Below, in pieces: positions 40,892 to 45,580 of a stretch of DNA of 45,580 nucleotides. The notes under the pieces were generated by a model, which was given only the letters and a program-made list of their open reading frames with translations, was not told the origin of the DNA and made no database searches. Source of the stretch: Erysipelotrichaceae bacterium (GTDB lineage: Bacteria; Bacillota_I; Bacilli_A; Erysipelotrichales; Coprobacillaceae); contig JAJQEL010000043.1 of NCBI GenBank assembly GCA_021201655.1, positions 1 through 45,580 of the forward strand, in the 5' to 3' direction. Each line of letters begins with the position of its first letter. Position 1 is the first letter of the stretch. A program made the translations under genes and the position numbers.

Positions 40892-41334
40892 TATCTATCA
40901 ACTCCCATTTCTAATTTTTTAACAACCACATGAGCACCTTCAATGGACAATACTTCAGCATATTCGCCCGCTGTTATCACTTCATTATTCAAACTTGTTG
41001 CACTCCATAACTTATCCATAACCTTTACTTCACCTTTTTGATCAGGTGTAATGGTTTCCGTTACTAAACAATGCTTACCAATCACACGATCTAAATTGGT
41101 TCTGACAATATTACCTTTAAAATATTTTTTTACTAATGGTCTTGAAGCAATAATGCAGATAAGCGATATAATAATAAAAATAACAATTTGTCCTGTCTCA
41201 TTCAATCCCAATAAATTACTGACTAATGCAACCACTGCTCCTACACTAAACCATATACTGACCAAATCAATTGTCATTACTTCAATCACAATCGAAACAA
41301 CCAATATAAGTGTCCAAACAGCTGTCATTGACAT
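40891..41334 (-). CDS. NfeD-family membrane protein
   Basis: A 147-residue partner of the SPFH protein. Two or three membrane segments (WTLILVVSIVIEVMT, VSIWFSVGAVVALVSNLLGL, IVIFIIISLICIIA) are followed by a small OB-fold domain of the NfeD type (VRTNLDRVIGKHCLVTETI to VLSIEGAHVVVKKLE). Short NfeD proteins without a protease domain are typically co-transcribed with SPFH proteins, as here. AAAGGAGGG precedes ATG 41334. It follows a gene of unknown function by 14 bases. Confidence 0.9.
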   Translation of the reverse strand: MSMTAVWTLILVVSIVIEVMTIDLVSIWFSVGAVVALVSNLLGLNETGQIVIFIIISLICIIASRPLVKKYFKGNIVRTNLDRVIGKHCLVTETITPDQKGEVKVMDKLWSATSLNNEVITAGEYAEVLSIEGAHVVVKKLEMGVDR

Positions 41335-41348
41335 ATGATTTCCCTCCT

Positions 41349-41714
41349 TTACAGCTGTGCTACCATAATCGAATGCACCACATCAAACGTTACAGTATAC
41401 TTGTAACATTGATTTTCACTAAATTCTAAACCAAATGCAACGCTTAGGTCCCTCACAAACGATTTATTAGAAATGCGTCCATAACTTTTGCCATGAGAAA
41501 AACGATGCAATTGACTTTCATTATAAATATGTTCATCGATTTCTTCTTTGCTGATAGGCTTTATGCCAATCTGCCTAGCTTCTTCATCAATGCCCAATAA
41601 AACAAAATTTACATCTTCAAAATGAACACTTGCTGCTTTATTTAATGTTAAATTTGTTTCATAAATTGTTAGTGTCATTGTTGATATATCATTTGTAGAC
41701 CATTTAAAGCTCAT
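41349..41714 (-). CDS. Unknown protein, first gene of the SPFH/NfeD operon
   Basis: 121 residues, soluble, no signal peptide. It begins MSFKWSTNDISTMTLTIYET and has alternating strands (LTLNKAASVHFEDVNFVLLG), a central DEEARQIGIKPISKEE, then FSHGKSYGRISNKSFVRDL and a strand-rich end YKYTVTFDVVHSIMVAQL. I do not recognise a family. Start is ATG 41714 because AAGGAGG lies 8 bases upstream; the frame could open further up without a ribosome site. Its 14-base distance from the NfeD gene suggests that it is part of the same membrane system. Confidence 0.7.
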   Translation of the reverse strand: MSFKWSTNDISTMTLTIYETNLTLNKAASVHFEDVNFVLLGIDEEARQIGIKPISKEEIDEHIYNESQLHRFSHGKSYGRISNKSFVRDLSVAFGLEFSENQCYKYTVTFDVVHSIMVAQL

Positions 41715-41866
41715 GTTATCTTCCTCCTTAATATCTATTATATTATTAAAATTATTTTTTTGCAATAAAAATTATTAAAATTAATATAATCTTAATAAAA
41801 TTCTTTTTTTAATTGCTTGTGTACTTTTAAAAAGGTATCGTATATAATATGAAAAAGGAGGCAGCA

Positions 41867-42295
41867 ATGAAGAAGACATTACTCATATTATTGTCCATCT
41901 TTTTACTTTGTGGATGTTCCAAGAAAAATACGATTACTTTATCAACAACTGTGACATTTAAATTTTTCTATATTGAAACCTGTTCAGAATGTAAGGCTTT
42001 TAAAAGTAATGTGATTTCTGTATTGGAGGATACTTTTGGTGATTCTATTATTATTGAACAATATGATTTAGATGATGAAAGTACTCAGGAAGTCTATGAT
42101 GAAGTGATTGATTCTTTAATCGATTTTGATGAATCTTATTATGGCTTAGGACCTGCCTATGCTTTAGAAGGTTACTTCTTTAAGTTAGGATATACTTCAG
42201 GTGACGAAGATTATTTAATAGATGATATTGAAAAAGCAGTCAATGGTGAAGAGTTAAGTGATGAATTGAGTGGACTTCGTTTTACATATCAATGA
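41867..42295 (+). CDS. Lipoprotein with CxxC thioredoxin-like motif, copy 1
   Basis: 142 residues. A signal sequence with lipobox LLCGC (lipid-carrying cysteine at about residue 18) anchors it outside the membrane. After it, TFKFFYIETCSECKAFKSNV shows a strand followed by C-x-x-C at a helix start, as in thioredoxin-fold proteins. IIEQYDLDDESTQEVYDEV and a later strand-helix (YALEGYFFKLGYTSGDEDYL) fit that fold. It may reduce or carry disulphides or bind a thiol ligand; this is inferred. ATG 41867 follows AAAGGAGG. Its TGA overlaps the start of a paralogous gene. Confidence 0.75.
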   Translation: MKKTLLILLSIFLLCGCSKKNTITLSTTVTFKFFYIETCSECKAFKSNVISVLEDTFGDSIIIEQYDLDDESTQEVYDEVIDSLIDFDESYYGLGPAYALEGYFFKLGYTSGDEDYLIDDIEKAVNGEELSDELSGLRFTYQ

Positions 42296-42732
42296 AGAAG
42301 TTATTATTAGTTTTTATATTATTGCTTAGTGGTTGTTCAACCACTAAGGTAGATTATTATTTATATGTTTATTATGCTTCAACATGTCCTATTTGTAGTT
42401 CTTTTATAGATACTGTTGTTCCACAAATTGAAGAGTTATATGGAGATTCCATGGCAGTCACATTAATGGATATTGATGACGATGCATCGGTAGAAGCATA
42501 TGCAAAGACATGTACTTTATTAGAAGGTTATGAATTAGATGATAGTTCAGGAAGCGTTCCTTTTATTGTTTTGGATGGCTATTTTGCAAAAATTGGTTAT
42601 GAAGTTGGTCAAGCGAAACTGATTTTAGATGCGATTGATTGTGCTATCAACAATGAGGAATTATCAAGTGAATTAAGTGAAGTATATTATTTTAAAGAAG
42701 GCAAGACATATCATGAAGAAGGAGGAAATTAA
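42292..42732 (+). CDS. Lipoprotein with CxxC thioredoxin-like motif, copy 2
   Basis: 146 residues, a diverged paralog of the gene before it. The lipobox is LLSGC (about residue 15). YLYVYYASTCPICSSFIDTV has the C-P-I-C motif, closer to classic thioredoxin-like C-P-x-C; SVPFIVLDGYFAKIGYEVG includes the cis-proline-like VPF that copy 1 lacks. Both end in the same NNEELSSELSE-type helix. So copy 2 looks the more enzyme-like of the pair. The start overlaps copy 1 by 4 bases, and its end is 1 base from deoD, so lipoproteins, deoD and the HAD gene form one operon. Confidence 0.75.
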   Translation: MKKLLLVFILLLSGCSTTKVDYYLYVYYASTCPICSSFIDTVVPQIEELYGDSMAVTLMDIDDDASVEAYAKTCTLLEGYELDDSSGSVPFIVLDGYFAKIGYEVGQAKLILDAIDCAINNEELSSELSEVYYFKEGKTYHEEGGN

Positions 42733-42733
42733 C

Positions 42734-43438
42734 ATGTCAACACCACATAATCAAGCAACAGTAGGAGAAATAGCTAAAACAGTTTTAATGCCAGGAGATC
42801 CTTTAAGAGCTAAATTTTTAGCAGAAAATTATTTAGAGGATGTACAGCAATTTAATAGTGTCAGAAATATGTTTGGCTATACGGGCACTTATAAAGGTAA
42901 AAAGGTATCAATAATGGGTTCAGGTATGGGACAGCCATCTATTGGTATTTATAGTCATGAATTATATAATTTCTATAATGTAGAAAGTATTATTCGAATT
43001 GGTAGTTGTGGGGCTATGCAGGAGCAGGTTCATTTAAGAGATATTATTATTGTTCAAGGAGCTTGTACAGATAGTAATTTTGCGCATCAATTTGAATTAC
43101 CAGGAACTTATTCAGCTATTTCTAGTTATGAATTATTAGAAAAAGCTGTTTATCAAGCAAAAGAAAAAGGTGTTACTTATCATGTTGGTAATGTTATCGC
43201 ATCTGATTTATTCTACCATGCTGATAAAGGCTCTACAGAAAAATGGGCGCATATGGGTTGCCTTGGCGCTGAAATGGAATCTTATGCCTTGTTTGCTAAT
43301 GCTGCTTATTATGGTAAGAAAGCTTTAACATTATTAACGGTATCAGATTCTTTAGTGACTCAAGAAGAAACAACAGCCGAAGAACGTGAAAAAACATTTA
43401 CAGCTATGATGGAAATTGCTTTGGAGATTGCTGAATGA
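42734..43438 (+). CDS. deoD: Purine-nucleoside phosphorylase (DeoD type)
   Basis: A 234-residue hexameric-type enzyme that splits purine nucleosides with phosphate into base and ribose-1-phosphate. Seen: start STPHNQATVGEIAKTVLMPG, the phosphate-binding GDPLRAKF, GSGMGQPSIGIYSHEL, RIGSCGAMQ, the base/ribose site LGAEMESYALF and the catalytic aspartate in VSDSLV (about residue 205). Length is normal. GAAGGAGGAAATTAAC lies in front of ATG 42734, inside the end of the lipoprotein gene. It overlaps the following phosphatase gene by 4 bases. Confidence 0.97.
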   Translation: MSTPHNQATVGEIAKTVLMPGDPLRAKFLAENYLEDVQQFNSVRNMFGYTGTYKGKKVSIMGSGMGQPSIGIYSHELYNFYNVESIIRIGSCGAMQEQVHLRDIIIVQGACTDSNFAHQFELPGTYSAISSYELLEKAVYQAKEKGVTYHVGNVIASDLFYHADKGSTEKWAHMGCLGAEMESYALFANAAYYGKKALTLLTVSDSLVTQEETTAEEREKTFTAMMEIALEIAE

Positions 43439-44052
43439 TCAAAAAGGTTGCTTTATTTGATTTTGATAATACTGTAGCCAAAGGTGATTCTATTACCAAA
43501 TTATTGATTGATAATATAACCAAACATCCATTACATATCTTTAAGTTTTTTAAAGTGGGTGTTTTATATATATTATATTTATGTCATCTATCCACTTTTG
43601 AAAAAGCCAAATCTGCTTTATTATTTCCACTTAATGATATGGATGAACATGATTTAGAAACATTCTACAATCAAAAAATTGTTCCTTCTTATTATCCTAA
43701 TGTCGTAGAAACAATGCAACAACTCCATAATGATGGATATATCGTTATATTATGTACAGCCAGTAGTGAAGCATGGATGAAATATAATCAACTACCTATC
43801 GATAAACTCATTGGTACACAAACGAAACCTCATTCTAGTGAAATCATTGGTTTAAACTGTAAAAATGAAAATAAAATTGATTTTATTAAAGAATATTTAG
43901 ATAGTATTGATGTCCAAATTGATTATGATCATTCTTATGGTTATTCTGATTCTGATTCTGATATACCTATGTTATCACTAGTTAAGAATCGTCAACGTGT
44001 TTTATTGAAAACAGGTAAAATAGTAGATTTTATACCAAAAAAACAGTCCTAG
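43435..44052 (+). CDS. HAD-IB family phosphatase (SerB-like)
   Basis: A 205-residue phosphatase. Motif I is ALFDFDNTVAKGDS (nucleophile about residue 9), motif II is ILCTASSEAW (about 105) and the last motif is GYSDSDSDIPML (about 180). The helical cap after motif I is of the HAD-IB type, which includes phosphoserine phosphatase and phosphatases for other small molecules. Being translationally coupled to deoD, it may act on a nucleotide- or pentose-related phosphate, but this is a guess. The TAG stop is in the terminator. Confidence 0.85.
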   Translation: MIKKVALFDFDNTVAKGDSITKLLIDNITKHPLHIFKFFKVGVLYILYLCHLSTFEKAKSALLFPLNDMDEHDLETFYNQKIVPSYYPNVVETMQQLHNDGYIVILCTASSEAWMKYNQLPIDKLIGTQTKPHSSEIIGLNCKNENKIDFIKEYLDSIDVQIDYDHSYGYSDSDSDIPMLSLVKNRQRVLLKTGKIVDFIPKKQS

Positions 44053-44062
44053 GACTGTTTTT
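44037..44062. terminator. Bidirectional terminator
   Basis: AAAAACAGTCC and GGACTGTTTTT form a palindrome separated by TA; it ends the deoD operon on the plus strand and the DUF378 gene on the minus strand. Confidence 0.85.
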
Positions 44063-44255
44063 AGCTCTCTAAATCAACAAATAATAACATAATATTAATA
44101 ATACCTGCAATACCTACAATCATATATATAATGGCACTAATCATACCATCACCACATAATGCTTCCACAAAATTAAAGTTAAATAAACCGATTAAACCCC
44201 AATTAATAGCACCAATAATACTAAAAACCAAGGCAATCTTTTGTATTGTATTCAT
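44061..44255 (-). CDS. DUF378 membrane protein
   Basis: 64 residues with two membrane helices: MNTIQKIALVFSIIGAINWG then LIGLFNFNFVEALCGDG and SAIIYMIVGIAGIINIMLLF. The I-G-A-[IL]-N-W-G-L-[IV]-G motif is the hallmark of DUF378, small membrane proteins of unknown function. ATG 44255 follows CTAGGAGGC. It is transcribed alone from the minus strand. Confidence 0.9.
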   Translation of the reverse strand: MNTIQKIALVFSIIGAINWGLIGLFNFNFVEALCGDGMISAIIYMIVGIAGIINIMLLFVDLES

Positions 44256-44369
44256 ATTATAGCCTCCTAGAAGTATTATAGACAAGTTATGGATGTTTAT
44301 TCATTTTTTAAAATGATATTTTGTTGAAATTTCACCTTTATGCGTTATAATTAAACATGCAATATTTAA

Positions 44370-44441
44370 ATCGCCATAGCTCAAAGGAAGAGCAGCTGTT
44401 TCCGAGACAGCAGGTTGAGAGTTCGACTCTCTCTGGCGATT
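44370..44441 (+). tRNA. tRNA-Arg (anticodon CCG)
   Basis: Acceptor ATCGCCA pairs with TGGCGAT, D stem GCTC/GAGC, anticodon stem GCTGT/ACAGC around TTCCGAG with anticodon CCG, T arm GAGAG-TTCGACT-CTCTC. No CCA is encoded. It reads the rare codon CGG. A T6 run starting in the acceptor end follows. Confidence 0.93.
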
Positions 44442-44528
44442 TTTTAATTTTTGGAGATAATTGTTACGGTGGGATTATTAGTCATATATTTCTTTTCCTA
44501 GTCATAAAATGACATGAGGAGGATTTTG

Positions 44529-45518
44529 ATGGATAAAAAAAAGATTATTATTATCATTACTTTAGTAGTGATATTAGTATTAGGTTTTGGTTTTTTATGG
44601 TTACGTCGTTCATCATTAGAAAAAACTTTAGAAGAAGTTCAAGCATATACTAGTTATGAACTTATATGTAATATGGAAATGCTGGAAAATGATGAGCTAA
44701 GATCTTATCAGGTGACATCAACATATGCTTTGATAGATGATAGCGATTATTATAAAGTAGAACTATATGATAAATCATTAAATCAATCACAAATCATTGT
44801 GAAAAATAGTGATGGTGTATTTGTTTTAACACCAACACTAAACCAGGCATTTCAATTTAAAAGCGAATGGCCTAATAATACGCCTAAACCTTATATTTAT
44901 CAATCATTATTGGATTTCTTAGGGGATAATGAAGTTACTAAGGAAAATGATGGTTATCAAGTTATAGGTGAAATAACCTATGAAAATGATAGTCGTGTGA
45001 CTTCACAGGAAGTTCTATTTGATAAGCAATTGAATCCTGTTAGTGTCAGTGTCTATGATGGTGATGGTGTTGAAATTATCAATGTCGAAGTGACATCATT
45101 TACCTCTAATATAGCTTTAAGTGTGGATGATTTTGATGAAGAAACACTTCTTGCTACAACAACCAATACGTATTCTTCAGTTTCATCATCATTACCGTTA
45201 TATCCTGTATCATTGATGGGCTCCGTATTAGAAACCGAACAAATCTCAACAATTGATGATATAACCAATCATATCTTAAAATTCACTGGTGAAAAAAACT
45301 TTACCATTGTCGAAAGTTCATTATCTGAAAGTGAAGATATGAATATCACTTATATTAATAGTGATGTGATTGATCTTATTGATGGTATAGCTTACTTTGA
45401 AGATAATCAACTAACATATATTGCTTCAGGGATAGTCTGTTCTATCTATTCTAATGATCTTACTAATGATGAAATGCTAACAGTCCTATCAAGTATGCAA
45501 TCATCAACGCTAAAATAA
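44529..45518 (+). CDS. Membrane-anchored LolA/GerS-like protein
   Basis: 329 residues with an N-terminal membrane anchor (IIIIITLVVILVLGFGFLWL) and no lipobox cysteine. The outside part starts with a helix (SLEKTLEEVQAYTSYEL), then a run of beta strands: Y-x-V-x-S-T-Y-A-L, YYKVELYD, IIVKNSDGVFVLTPTLNQAF, and further strands with DKQLNPVSVSVYD. This is the pattern of LolA-like lipoprotein-carrier folds, as seen in GerS and YdcC of spore formers. A link to sporulation is not shown here. ATG 44529 follows GAGGAGG. No operon partner lies inside the window. Confidence 0.6.
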   Translation: MDKKKIIIIITLVVILVLGFGFLWLRRSSLEKTLEEVQAYTSYELICNMEMLENDELRSYQVTSTYALIDDSDYYKVELYDKSLNQSQIIVKNSDGVFVLTPTLNQAFQFKSEWPNNTPKPYIYQSLLDFLGDNEVTKENDGYQVIGEITYENDSRVTSQEVLFDKQLNPVSVSVYDGDGVEIINVEVTSFTSNIALSVDDFDEETLLATTTNTYSSVSSSLPLYPVSLMGSVLETEQISTIDDITNHILKFTGEKNFTIVESSLSESEDMNITYINSDVIDLIDGIAYFEDNQLTYIASGIVCSIYSNDLTNDEMLTVLSSMQSSTLK

Positions 45519-45545
45519 AAATGAGCTATTGATATGATTCTCTAA

Positions 45546-45576
45546 AGTGAACAAAATAAATAATTAAAAGTTCACT
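45546..45576. repeat. Inverted repeat at the window end
   Basis: AGTGAAC (45546-45552) and GTTCACT (45570-45576) face each other across 17 AT-rich bases. It may be an operator or weak terminator; the sequence ends before this can be judged. Confidence 0.4.
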
Positions 45577-45580
45577 AAGG

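Noticed and set aside
1-45580. CRISPR array, rRNA genes, complete insertion sequences or a transposase
   Set aside because: No regularly spaced repeat-spacer series, no rRNA sequence and no transposase-like protein was found on either strand.

Overview
The window is chromosomal DNA from a low-GC, strictly fermentative Bacillota bacterium. Gene content (class III ribonucleotide reductase, two-subunit class I fumarase, free-standing PduL phosphotransacylase, AAA-ATPase-like/PD-(D/E)XK genes, a DUF6512 membrane protein, a BspA-type repeat protein, no respiratory genes) suggests a gut Erysipelotrichia-type organism, perhaps Coprobacillaceae. That placement is an inference from gene content and base composition; no rRNA gene is present to settle it.

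Layout. 1-3152: the end of a sugar PTS permease, a frameshifted RpiR regulator with a phased repeat array in front, a ZIP metal transporter, and a TPR protein ending in a cold-shock-like domain. 3311-8360: cshB-nfo convergent with ispG, interrupted by an AAA-ATPase/nuclease gene flanked by duplicated copies of the ispG 3' end. 8443-12879: a DUF6512 protein, pepF, tRNA-Glu and tRNA-Trp, then a 1.1-kb island of small phage-like genes bounded by an 18-bp direct repeat starting at the tRNA-Trp 3' end, and a metallo-beta-lactamase-fold enzyme. 12880-18135: a promoter-to-terminator unit with no clear protein, a decayed second AAA-ATPase, a rhodanese-like protein lacking cysteine, nrdD-nrdG, and a membrane protein split by one TGA.

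18190-24347: a Cof-type phosphatase, a small protein and an M19 dipeptidase, a second unexplained intergenic unit, then fumarase alpha/beta, an RpiR regulator and threonine aldolase as one tight operon, followed by an antitoxin-like gene and the wreck of a GNAT partner. 24423-32929: HU, a homocysteine synthase-type PLP enzyme, PduL, and gltB-gltD for glutamate synthesis. 33006-37402: a microbial-type PARG, then the conserved cdaA-cdaR-glmM operon linking c-di-AMP to cell-wall precursor synthesis. 37487-45580: a two-component system, a small leucine-rich repeat protein, an SPFH/NfeD operon, two tandem CxxC lipoproteins translationally coupled to deoD and a HAD phosphatase, DUF378, tRNA-Arg and a membrane-anchored LolA/GerS-like protein.

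Five genes are broken: two by one extra A in poly-A runs, one by TGG to TGA, two by internal deletion. TGA is a normal stop here (for example at the cshB/nfo junction), so recoding does not explain the TGA case. The most interesting features are the tRNA-Trp island, the two candidate non-coding RNA units, the duplicated ispG end around the AAA-ATPase gene and the apparently orphaned antitoxin.
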